A stretch of DNA of 64,000 nucleotides from Gonatopus flavifemur (taxonomy: Eukaryota; Arthropoda; Insecta; Hymenoptera; Dryinidae). The stretch is from assembly GCA_018340375.1 (NCBI GenBank), contig JAFFJZ010000001.1, positions 49,840,001-49,904,000 on the forward strand, read 5' to 3'. Shown piece by piece: positions 33,801 to 43,342 of the stretch; position 1 is the first letter of the stretch; each line of letters starts with the position of its first letter. The notes under the pieces were generated by a model that worked only from the letters and a program-made list of their open reading frames with translations, was not told where the DNA came from and searched no databases. The position numbers and the translations under genes are program-made.

Positions 33801-35579
33801 GCAGCTAATAATTCTAACTGAGGTCTCAAACTGCTCAACTGGCCTGGATCAGGAGTGCGTTGAAGAGCAATTACCAATTCTTGAACACTTTGGGCAAATG
33901 ATTGAGGTGTTTGAAGTTTATCGATAATACTTTGCATATGAGATTTATGACTGGTGTCTCCGTATAATAAAGCAGACCACTGATCGGGAGCGATTCTTAG
34001 ACCAGCTTCGGTAGCAATCTGCACTATTTGTGCATCGTGTTCTCGTCTCAATGCTTCGTAAGTTCTAAATTCTTCTTTCAATTGCATCAAGGATGAATCT
34101 CCTTCTCTCTTAGACACCTGATGTGGATATAATTGTTTTAGTTTTCCATGGGATATAAATTTAAATGATAATCGAAAGAATTGAATCATACCTTGAAGCA
34201 ACTAGCTCTGTACAAAAGTTGGACTACATGGCCGATACTCGTTTTGGATGCTTGAGGGAAATGCGGTTCCAAACGTTGAACTACAAACATGACTAAAACC
34301 TTTCTAGATAAAGCTGAACCATCTTCTAAAGCCAAGAGTACAAGTTTAAGCACTTCTTCTTGCATCGCTATAAACAAAAAGGTATACGATTATCACTGTT
34401 AATTATTAGAGATTTCATACCGAAATTTTCAATTTTCTGTGAATAAAATTTTGGTATAGCGTACAATAAGTATGGATCCAGGAGGAATTTAGTAAAGTAT
34501 CAAATTATTATGAAAAGTGGACTGAAATCATACTCAAAATATACCCAAGGATTTCCAATCATTTAGTATTTATTTAGTATGAATCCTTCATACCCAACTC
34601 ACAAACATACTGTATCATTTCAGTATGATTGATTTTGATTGAAATGTCTAGAGAATCGGTGCCATCCCTGAAAATAACTTTTGATTTAAAGTACTGAGGA
34701 TTGTACCTGGACCTAAAAATTGGCAACCCCGAGCACGTACGGCAGCCCATAAATTAGCGCTGAGTTGTTGAGGATTTTGGTGTTGAAGAATCAATTCGGT
34801 CACCGAACGTTCTCCCAAACTTCTAGCTGCTCGTATCGCTCGGGCTCTTCCTTCGGGTTCAACGAGTTGACATCCTACCAATGTTACCAATTTCCTCTGC
34901 ATTGGACGTGATACGAGTGCCATTCCTATGTTAATTTGAAAGATAATTGATATTAGAAATGAAAATCAACTGGAATTTATATTCAAGGTTGAAAAATGAT
35001 TATATTACCTGCAGTAACGGTTGGATTTGTTTGACATGGTTTGAGGTACAGAGCAAGTTCCTCGATACAACGTTTAGCCACCAAATAGTTGGCATGATCT
35101 TCAGGTGGTAAGAGCTTTTGATAAGTGTTTGTTGTGGCATTTGTTGGGATGGAATTACCAACCAACTGCAAGAGAGCTTCGTTTATCGGTAACCTTTCAA
35201 CGTCCGTATTGATGAGACTCTGAAATATTGTTTGTAACAATTTTGATATTATGATTTTTTATTAAAAAGTGAGAAAGTAAATAAGAATAAACTTATTGTC
35301 TCACAAATGTATACGTATGTTATTTTATAAAAGTTTATACACTGTTGAAAAAAAAATTAAATTCGATTCAACATTATAGATTTGTGTTATTATTGGAATA
35401 CATGTTGTTACGCATACCTGATCAAAAGGACATTGTTTACGGTGTAAATTTAATAAGCAAGTACGACATATTGTGTGACCACATCCTAAAGATATAGGAC
35501 CTCGTATGGCCACATCAAAGTCATGACAGCAAACTGGACAAGATAAAAATTCAGTCCACTGCGGTGCCTGTATTGGCAT
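30857..35579 (-). CDS. RC3H1: Roquin (RING and CCCH finger protein, RC3H family)
   Basis: A cytoplasmic mRNA-decay factor that binds stem-loops in 3' UTRs and recruits deadenylases. Fifteen exons on the minus strand join in frame: 35579-35418, 35219-35009, 34925-34707, 34367-34192, 34117-33784, 33702-33462, 33387-33227, 33139-32877, 32732-32628, 32551-32352, 32278-32163, 32079-31935, 31841-31772, 31692-31498 and 30985-30857. They give 908 residues. The RING finger has C14, C17, C33, H35, C38, C50 and D53 as zinc ligands, the aspartate being characteristic of roquin. The ROQ/HEPN region (about 120-330) is strongly conserved ([46 protein letters not shown]). The CCCH finger is C422-x8-C431-x5-C437-x3-H441. 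The C-terminal half is low-complexity with short conserved pieces (DEDFIPYDT) and a final coiled coil. Start chosen at MPIQAPQW, which matches the vertebrate N-terminus and lies two bases after an acceptor. Confidence 0.96.
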
Positions 35580-36468
35580 TCTAAAACACAATGATTGACA
35601 CAAATGGAAAATATGATTTTAAACGTTCGTATGTGTTTTACTTTTCAATTTATCAAATAATATTTTTCATGAAAATATTTATAAATAGTAAAGTAAAGTT
35701 CATAATTTCTCATTTGAGAAATAGAATAGAAATTGGGAATCCCATATACATACTAAAGTATTTACTTCACAAATCATTACAATTTATAGAAAAATATACA
35801 GAATCACAAGATTAAACTTACATTCCTCGAAATTTACTCGACAATAAAATTTTCCAACCGAATTGTAATTTCGTAGAAATAATTCAGATTTCCAATTGTA
35901 AATGAAAAATCGAGAAAAAACTATTTGAATTTTGTTCCTGAATGTTAATTTCAAATATTGAGAAGGTAGAGCAACATTAAAATATTATTTATATAAAAAC
36001 AATCGTTTGAACATTACAAAACAATACGATTTTGAATACATCGATGGATACATGAAATTGTGTTTGTGGTAACTATTGCCATAAATGGAAAAAAACCACA
36101 ATATTTAACGCAAATATACAGATATTCTCAACGCAATGTGGAAATTTTCAAAGAATTGATCGTTGAAAAAAATGAAATTTTCCAATGTTTAGCTGTTACG
36201 GCCATGAAAACATATTCCAACGTTGTCGTGACGTTCACAAGACAATTTCAAGAATGAGGTCAAAAACCAAAATATGTGAAAAAAAAACAATACATTTTCT
36301 GCGTATTTAGTATGAACGATGGGGTTTACGTATTCTAGAACCCAGCATGGAAAAACGCAATACGCGTTTTTTTGTTACTCGTACCACGAAACGTGTTCCA
36401 ATGCGATCCTAATTGAAACGTCATCGCGACAATAACTTTATCACAACGAGCAAATAGAAACGACTTAC

Positions 36469-36600
36469 CTCGTTATTGCTTTTCCAAAACATCACATTCA
36501 ATAATCAAAATTGGACTGCGTATGACTTTTTTTCACGCAATTTCACCGTCAAGGCAAAAGCACGAGTGTTATCACGGAACTACAGAATGAGTCTCTCATT
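36469..36600 (-). other. Probable non-coding first exon of roquin
   Basis: On the minus strand, AATAACGAG followed by GTAAGTCG makes a strong donor at 36469/36468. It would splice to the acceptor TTTTAG just before the roquin start codon (35581). The outer limit is not visible and the given upper border is a guess. The location upstream of a coding exon that begins right at an acceptor supports it. Confidence 0.6.
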
Positions 36601-37084
36601 CATCTTCTATATATCTATCATACTTTTTTTACACTAAACAATACGTTCGGAAAAACGATCTAGAAAAATGACTCGTCATTTTCGTTCAATAGATGTCGCG
36701 AGTGTTGAATTTGACGGTGAGCGTTCGCAAATTTTTTCCTTGTTACCCTACTGACTTAACATCAAAGTTCTAGAAGGATTCTTTCCGAAGACTTTGTATT
36801 CGTTATGAGCTCTTTTATAACTCTTGCGCTGTTCAGGGTTTTCGATAACTGCTTTGAGCAGAAACAGCAGCAATTCTCAACCAAATTCACAATAAATGAT
36901 CCAATGGAATGAGCCACTCGGAATCTAGAATTCCTAAACTCATCGAAAGTACCACCTCATCTCTCTTTGCACACTCCCGGTGAAGATGAGGCCTACTTTT
37001 TGAATTGTTATTCAATTGCAATATTGCAATATATGATGTGATATTGAAATCATTTGAAAGCACGAGGGTTTTATATTTGGATCA
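36601..37084. promoter_or_regulatory. Divergent promoter region between roquin and the UQCC5/UQCC6 pair
   Basis: Two genes are transcribed away from each other here. Positions 36760-36838 contain a diverged AAGTTCTAGAAGG...GAGCTCTTTTATAACTC inverted word, probably an element remnant related to 20316-20393. No core promoter motif can be assigned with confidence. Confidence 0.35.
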
Positions 37085-37306
37085 ATGCTATTTTACAATA
37101 AAAAATTGAGGGACTTGTTGAGAAAATGGCCTGGTGAAGCTACCTTTGGCGTATACAGATTTCTACCACTATTTGTCTTCTTTGGAGCGACTGTTGAATA
37201 CCTCATGATCAATTGGCATGTGGGAGAGGTTAACTTTTATAAAATTTACAAACGTCGTGAAGTTGAAAGGATTGTGAATGAAAAATTACAAGAAGTATCG
37301 TCGTGA
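37085..37306 (+). CDS. UQCC5: UQCC5/SMIM4-like complex III assembly peptide (Sloth1 homologue)
   Basis: A 73-residue single-pass peptide of the mitochondrial inner membrane, needed for assembly of respiratory complex III. The GxYRFLPxF core (residues 22-30), a hydrophobic segment at about 25-43 and the charged tail with NFYKIYKRREVER match human SMIM4 (about 70 residues; GIYRFLPFF, TFYDVYRRK). The coding sequence is uninterrupted. The start context is TCA-ATG, with T rather than A or G at -3, a weak context. A second small coding sequence begins 63 bases after its stop on the same strand and in the same frame, with no obvious promoter between. In Drosophila the homologues Sloth1 and Sloth2 are made from one transcript, so a shared bicistronic mRNA is likely here. 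Confidence 0.9.
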   Translation: MLFYNKKLRDLLRKWPGEATFGVYRFLPLFVFFGATVEYLMINWHVGEVNFYKIYKRREVERIVNEKLQEVSS

Positions 37307-37369
37307 GGTGGTTTCTACAAGGACATCATTATTTGTCTCTCGTGCACATGCTATATGTGAAAGACAACA

Positions 37370-37540
37370 ATGCCAGCGGGTGTCTCACTTTCAGAATATT
37401 TGAAATTTGCCACTGCAGCGATGATTGCAATGCTTGCTGGTTCACAAATGGTTCATAGTTATTATAAACCTTTGGATGACCTGGATAAACTAGTCGAAGA
37501 AGAGTTACAAAAACATCAAACGAAGAGAAAAGAGAAATAG
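37370..37540 (+). CDS. UQCC6: UQCC6/BRAWNIN-like complex III assembly peptide (Sloth2 homologue)
   Basis: A 56-residue peptide starting MPAGVSLSEYLK, close to the MPAGVPMSTYLK start of human C12orf73/BRAWNIN. One hydrophobic segment (about residues 11-28) is followed by HSYYKP, as in the family's VHRYYRP, and a short charged tail ending at a TAG. It acts in the mitochondrial inner membrane in complex III assembly. The context ACA-ATG has A at -3, stronger than that of the upstream frame. A minimal ATG-TGA lies 15 bases upstream. An AATAAA at 37632-37637, 92 bases past the stop, fits a shared 3' end for the two-gene transcript. Too short for ordinary gene finders. Confidence 0.9.
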   Translation: MPAGVSLSEYLKFATAAMIAMLAGSQMVHSYYKPLDDLDKLVEEELQKHQTKRKEK

Positions 37541-37631
37541 CAAACTTTATGAATATTTAGTACATTTTATTTAGAAATAACAACTGATATATCTTCCTAC
37601 TTAGATTGCTTATGTGAATTTTATGGTCTTG

Positions 37632-37637
37632 AATAAA
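37632..37637 (+). terminator. Probable poly(A) signal of the UQCC5/UQCC6 transcript
   Basis: AATAAA in the context TCTTGAATAAAAATG, the first such word after the UQCC6 stop; none lies between the two coding sequences. Confidence 0.6.
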
Positions 37638-37763
37638 AATGATAGTTGTATGCAATTGATACGTTATTTATTTATTTTCAATATTTGTACAAATTATGTA
37701 ATCCTCTTGAGAATGTTTGTGACAATCTTCGTATAATGCAAGAACAGTTGTGGATGAAAACGC

Positions 37764-37931
37764 CCCACACAATACTATTTGGAGAAGATGTCTTTTATAA
37801 GATCTAAAACTTGTCTTTCGAGATAATATCTCTTAGACATCTTATAGAACTGTTTTAGATATCTTTTCGTGCTGCATAAGACTTCTTGAGTTTGTCTTTA
37901 GATATCTTCAAGACATGAAATGCTGTGTGGA
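37764..37931. mobile_element. Foldback MITE related to 4808-5011
   Basis: CCCACACAATACT on the left mirrors GAAATGCTGTGTGGA on the right, and the interior holds AAGATGTCTTTTATAAG / TTAGACATCTTATAG inverse words. The immediate flanks do not match. However, TGTGGATGAAAAC occurs both just outside the left end (37749-37761) and across the right end, so local rearrangement is possible. Confidence 0.6.
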
Positions 37932-38316
37932 TGAAAACACATATCGGTTGACATATTATTCCAATGATTCTTTCTCAAATTCAGCTAATTCTTTCATTTA
38001 AAATTATAAAAAGAAACTTGAGTGAATTAGTATTCTAAGGAATCAGTACAATTTTTAAAAAAGTTCCATTCACAAAATTCTTTACTCTCTTACAATTTTT
38101 GTAAATAAATTGATGCAAAATTCTTGCATCATGAAATTGAAGAAGTATAATGTATAAAAAGACCAGAAGAGTACAAAAAATGTTCCTTTTGAATTCACTA
38201 CAGATTTTCCATTCCAATTATGTGAATCAGTTTCAATAAAACTTGAATTCTTTCTTATCAATGGATTGAATAAATTTTGAGTGACTTTCTTATTAACCTC
38301 GCGGCCGACATCAACC

Positions 38317-38336
38317 GCCTCCGTGGCGCAATCGGC

Positions 38337-38373
<37 letters not shown>

Positions 38374-38390
38374 GAGCCCACCCGGGGGCG
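38317..38390 (+). tRNA. tRNA-Asn (anticodon GTT)
   Basis: A 74-base tRNA folds cleanly. The acceptor stem pairs GCCTCCG with CGGGGGC (one T-G wobble); the D-loop contains the TGGCGCAATCGGCTAGCGC arm; the anticodon stem TTCGG/CCGAA closes a CTGTTAA loop with GTT at 38351-38353; the T-arm has GGTTCGAGCCC. The discriminator is G. A TTATTTTTTT run follows immediately as a Pol III terminator. A- and B-box positions look intact, no intron is present, and the gene should be functional. Confidence 0.96.
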
Positions 38391-39398
38391 TTATTTTTTT
38401 GTCATCATTCCGTTCGGTAAATCCATTTCAAATGAGAAATGTACAATACAATTGGGATTTCATGAATCAGCAGTACTTACACATTATCAATCTTATTGAA
38501 AATGAAATAAATGAACGTTCAAAACCATTCGTGTAAGAAATTTCACTCACGGTGAAACTTTTACTTTCAATACCACCGCAATAATGCATTACTCGATACA
38601 ATGAAAAAAAATAGAAAGATGTTTTACATCGATAAATCTACGACATGCGAACACGGTGAGAAAAAATCCACCGAGTTCTCACAAGGAAGGGGAAACTAGA
38701 AATCAAGAATAACTCGCACAGAATTTTTTCTCTATACATGCATGCATTCTCATAAATATATTTCCAAAAATACAATCACGTTATAGTTTCATGGTTTAAA
38801 ATCAAGAGTTTGATAAAATTGTTTTTTGTCACATTCTAGAAAATTAGATCATTCTCAAAATCGAAAGTTGGAAAAAGAATGTGGCGTGTTCCTTCCGCAG
38901 GCAACAATTTTATTGCACATTGCACATACGGAATATAATGAATATTTTAAACAGCTTGTCATGTTATACGATTTATGGTAATCAAATTGAAAGAAAATCA
39001 AAGCATTAATGCATTGATTTGATCAAAATCATGAAAACTTCTGCAAAGATGCTCCCACCTTTTTGTTCCTTCAAGCCGGCCCTGAAGTACAAATATCGTA
39101 CACAATAGGAATCCGTACACAACTACATACAACCGCATTACCCCACTTATGGTGGTATTATACGGTATAACACACGCTTACCATTCAACCTGAAAGAATG
39201 CATGTGTACGTATACGGAACAACGTAGTAGGTATAAATTGGTGAATGTTTTCTGTCGAGTGTGCTACAGTATTCTTCACTGTTCTTCACAGTCACTTCAA
39301 GATGGAGAGAAAACAACGACGATTATTTGCAAGGTGGTTGTAAACAAACTTATGATAAATCTCGTGAAGTTCATTGAAATAGGTGCAAATCGAAGAAT
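38391..39398. other. Spacer and probable CCDC50 promoter/5' UTR
   Basis: No gene is seen between the tRNA terminator and the CCDC50 start. The last 200 bases are likely 5' UTR of CCDC50 because the first coding exon is short (58 bases). Confidence 0.4.
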
Positions 39399-42300
39399 AT
39401 GGCAAAATCGGCTTTGAGTTCGGATACCCTGCCAAAAGCTGGCAGAGTGAACGAAGGTAATGTAAACTACAAAAATGTGTGCATGACAGTTTTAATTACC
39501 ATCACTCACGTTCATGGTATTTCTGATTTTTATATTCGATCAAATATGTTACAGTTTGTCGGGAGTGGTTAGTGCACGAAGATGGAGCACTCGCGTACAG
39601 ACTCCAAGATAAAGAAAGTAAGGAAAAATATTTTATGTTGACACGTATGATTTTCATTTGATGCATGAATTTATTTCATTCTCGTATGTTACAGTTAAAG
39701 AACATTATACTGGAAATAAAGTGCGAAACGCACAAGTGAGAGAAGATTTGCCGAGGGCAAAAGTAGAACAAGAACTGGAAGCTTTAAGATACCAAATGGA
39801 CTTGCAACAACAGTAAGAAACTTTCAAATCAATTTCCAATCATTCGTTTAAGAATGAACTGGGTAATATATGATAATACTTGTTTTATGGCCTTTTATTG
39901 AATTTATGTTACAATAATGAAAACTTGTAAGCTTGTTAATCCGTAGTGGACTGGATATACGAACTATGAGGAACTCTATTCGTAGGTTCAAGCGTTGAAG
40001 TATGTGGAGATTTTGTTCTTGAAGTTTGAATCATTTATAAAAACGAAACGAAAATTCAAACTCACAAAATTTGATAAATCATCAGTGTTTGGAACTGGAA
40101 ACATGGTTTGAAGAATGTTCTGCAAGATTTCTGGGTTCTAACAGCTGAATATTTCGTTATTCCATTACTAATTCGTTCCAATAAACGATTCAAACTTCAG
40201 CGACATGAGATTTTTCCATAGAATGTTTGATATCTGTTATTCTAAACTGAATGTTGATAAAGATTTAAAGATCAGCATATATACTCGATAACTTCGACAT
40301 AACTGACGGGAATAAATCACAAGTTTTTGTGTTAGCAATTTTAAAAAGACATCAATTTTTCACAAATTCATTTACTTGAATTAATCTATAACATTTTTGA
40401 GGGGAGGGGCAGTCTGAATTAGTAGGCTTCAAAAAAGCGTATTTTTAAGAATTCTTTTGGTATGAAAAAAATAATTGAATTGAGGGAGCTTTTTATGGAT
40501 CTTTTTAAAGTTCACAAAGGAAATATTTTCCAACGTGAACTAAAGCTTGCGATTGCATTCAGCTTTGCATTCTCTTCTATGTAAATTATAAAAATTGATG
40601 AGAAATGTTTTGCAAATAGCACATTTCTTTTTCAAACCTCGAGTAAATTTTGAATTCCACCATTTCTTCAGGTTTTTATTGATTCACATGGAAAAGTAAT
40701 GTATGAAAATAAAAAGTTTTCTTGATTTTCCTGTTTTGAATAAGAAATATTCTACAAATGTGAATATAACTTTTTATATATCTGATCATTTCGCATCGGA
40801 AGCAATTTTTTTTGTTAACTCGATACATGAAAATATCCCAGAAAGTTCGTTTTATTCAATTATTTTTTTCGTACCTAAAAAATTCTTTAAAAAACACGGT
40901 TCTCTTTGGCCACCTAATTTAGATTCTTCCCTTAAAAGCAAACATCCATTTCCAGGAACATTGTGTGAACCCTTATTGAACGTTCCCGAGGGTTATAATG
41001 GAGATAATTACTCCCAAATTGAAAAAAGGATGAAATTAATTTACTGTAATTATTTTTATAATTTTGCAGAAAAATCATTGAAAATCCTCATGAAAAACAA
41101 GTGTGCAAAAATGTGCATAGAACAGGCAGATTGTGTACCATGTTTCCCTGCTTGCATATTTTTTACGCATTGTTGCACGTTTCGTGTTTCTCAGGGAATC
41201 ACAAGTGAATAATAAAAATTAGAATAATGTGATGTGACTGAAAAAATTATACAATCAGAGGCTAATTGTTTAATATAGAAATAAAATCTATCTTGTTCGA
41301 TACCAAATAATGTGTATAAATTTGAGAGGTCAGTTTTATCGCTGAACGTAAACTGTGTATACAATATCGATGCGACAGCGATTGAAGTTCAAACAAAGGT
41401 TTGTTTATATATCAGTTTCCTCGGTCGATCTCAGACACCGAACACGGCTAGATCTCGCTCAAATACCATGACTGGAAAGAAAAATGAAATATTAATTTTT
41501 ATGCGAGAGAAAGTTATAAAAAAATCACCACAACGTGATCGTTGAACTTCTCAGCAGTGCGGAATATCGTTAAAAATATGTAAACACATTATAATATTCT
41601 TAGAAATTTTCCAGATTTGTTCAGTACAATTTTATCTGGTTCATTTAACATTGTGAGGAATGCTGCGAATGGCGATTACGCACGCCAGATAACAAGTTCA
41701 TTCTTATACATCTTCATAATTAAGGCACATTAGTGGTGGGTGAAATACATTATTATACTCGTTACAGTGATGATAGTAATCATTCAAGTTGAGTATAAAC
41801 TATCTCTTTTCAAGTATGATTCTCGAGTTAATATATTATTTAAAAGTTTCATTCAAGTAATTATTTTTAAAAGTATTTTTCTACTTTTTTCCTTTCAAAG
41901 GTTTGACGATGAGTGAATCACTAATCATCTTTTCAATACATCAAGAAGATGCACGTAGCGATTAAAATCGATTTTCACTCACTTCTTTTTCAAAAGAAAC
42001 TCAAGTGAAGATTTAGCAGAGATCAATGTTTGTAGCGTGGAAATTGCAACGATTGTACGATTTATTTTGTGTCAGAGATATGCGTGAAAGAAATATTACA
42101 AAATATTACATCAATCAGTTGCTAGTTTAAGCTTCAATAACAATGTAGGAAATAGGGTGGAAAATTATTTACAACTTAATGAACGAGGATTTATGGTGAG
42201 AATAAGATCAACGCCATTAGATATTGTTACAATGCAGGTTTATACACGTGCCTTTGCATATACGTAAGAAAGTGCAGGAAAAATGTATAAAGGAATAAAA

Positions 42301-43342
42301 TATAATAAGAGATCGGTATCTTTCTAGCGATTATAGGAAAAAAAAGTAGAAGAAAGAATATAAGTACAAAATATACACATAGAATTGATTGTATCAATTC
42401 CCATCTCAAGTTTTTCTTGCCAAGTTTCCCTTGTTCATTTCTTTAGGCTGACAAAATTGAATAATTGCATCATTTTTCAGAGAAGAGAGAGACGCTCTTG
42501 TTGCCAAACAAATAGCACTTTCGTTAGAAAGAGAAGAACGTCAAAAGGAAAGAGAACTTCAGGAACGCATGAGGTTGCAATTGAGATTAGACGACGAGGC
42601 TGCACAACTCGAACTTGAAAGACGTATTCAAGAAGAAAAAGATGAGGTATGTGATTAAATAAAATTAATAATTTGATACATAGAAAATTCTGATGAAAAT
42701 TATTTTTCTTTCCGCTAGGCATTAGCTAAAAAGTTACAAGAAGAAGAAGAGGAATTTTGTGCGGATAATCACGATGGTCCGGTCGATGAGACTTTATTGC
42801 TCGATCAAAAAATTGCGATGGAAGAGCAGGATGCGGAACTGGCACGTATGCTTCAAGAAAAAGAACGAGCCAAAGCTCGGAGAGCAAGAGAACGCGCTAA
42901 ACAAAGAAAACTGGAGCGACAACAATTACAACAAGTGAAAGAGCAGAATTTAGTGGACAGACCCCAAAGACCTGATAAGTTGGACTTGAGGGGTGTATCC
43001 GCTAAGAATAGAACTCGCCATATGAATTATCCACAGTACTCAGATCCGGAAGAGATCCAAGTATTAGAAGAGAGTATCGTCGAACCTGTGCATGAAGTTT
43101 CAAATGTTGCTGCTATCATCGATCCGACTTACAACGGGTCTATCAATCGCAGCTCTTCCAGCAGTTCGAGTACTGTTAGTCCGGCCTACGTATTACCAAC
43201 TCCCCCACCGGAGTTAATGCCCGAAGAAGCACCTTGTTACATGCCCGTGCAAGGACAAAGACGTCAACAAATTCAATCTCCGTCTCAGGTACACGAGGAG
43301 AAACACAAGCGACGTGTCAAAGACGGATGTAAGCAACAATAA
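39399..43342 (+). CDS. CCDC50: Coiled-coil protein CCDC50 (Ymer) homologue
   Basis: Five exons join in frame: 39399-39456, 39555-39617, 39695-39812, 42481-42646 and 42719-43342, giving 342 residues. The N-terminal block [21 protein letters not shown] matches the conserved CCDC50 N-terminal domain ([21 protein letters not shown]). A long charged coiled coil follows (about residues 40-215). Two motifs fit the inverted ubiquitin-interacting (MIU) pattern, [12 protein letters not shown] and [12 protein letters not shown]. In vertebrates CCDC50 binds ubiquitin chains and modulates signalling and trafficking; that role is knowledge of the family, not shown here. The C-terminus is serine- and proline-rich and ends in a basic tail. 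Intron 3 is 2.7 kb and carries a transposon copy (about 40400-40935). An AATAAA overlaps the stop codon and another lies at 43372-43377. Confidence 0.92.
40400..40935. mobile_element. Diverged copy of the TTAA element, inside CCDC50 intron 3
   Basis: It aligns with 3541-4275 through shared words: TAGGCTTCAAAAAAGCGT, AAAAAATAATTGAAT, CAAACCTCGAGTAAATTTTGAATTCCAC (in two parts) and the terminal CCCTTAA. About 200 bp of the other copy is missing. An open frame of 169 codons starting at 40703 runs through the right half and beyond; it has no counterpart in the other copy and looks fortuitous. Confidence 0.7.

Noticed and set aside
40703..41212. 169-codon plus-strand open frame in CCDC50 intron 3
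   Set aside because: Its left part is the tail of a transposon copy, the related copy at 3541-4275 does not keep the frame, and no domain is recognisable.
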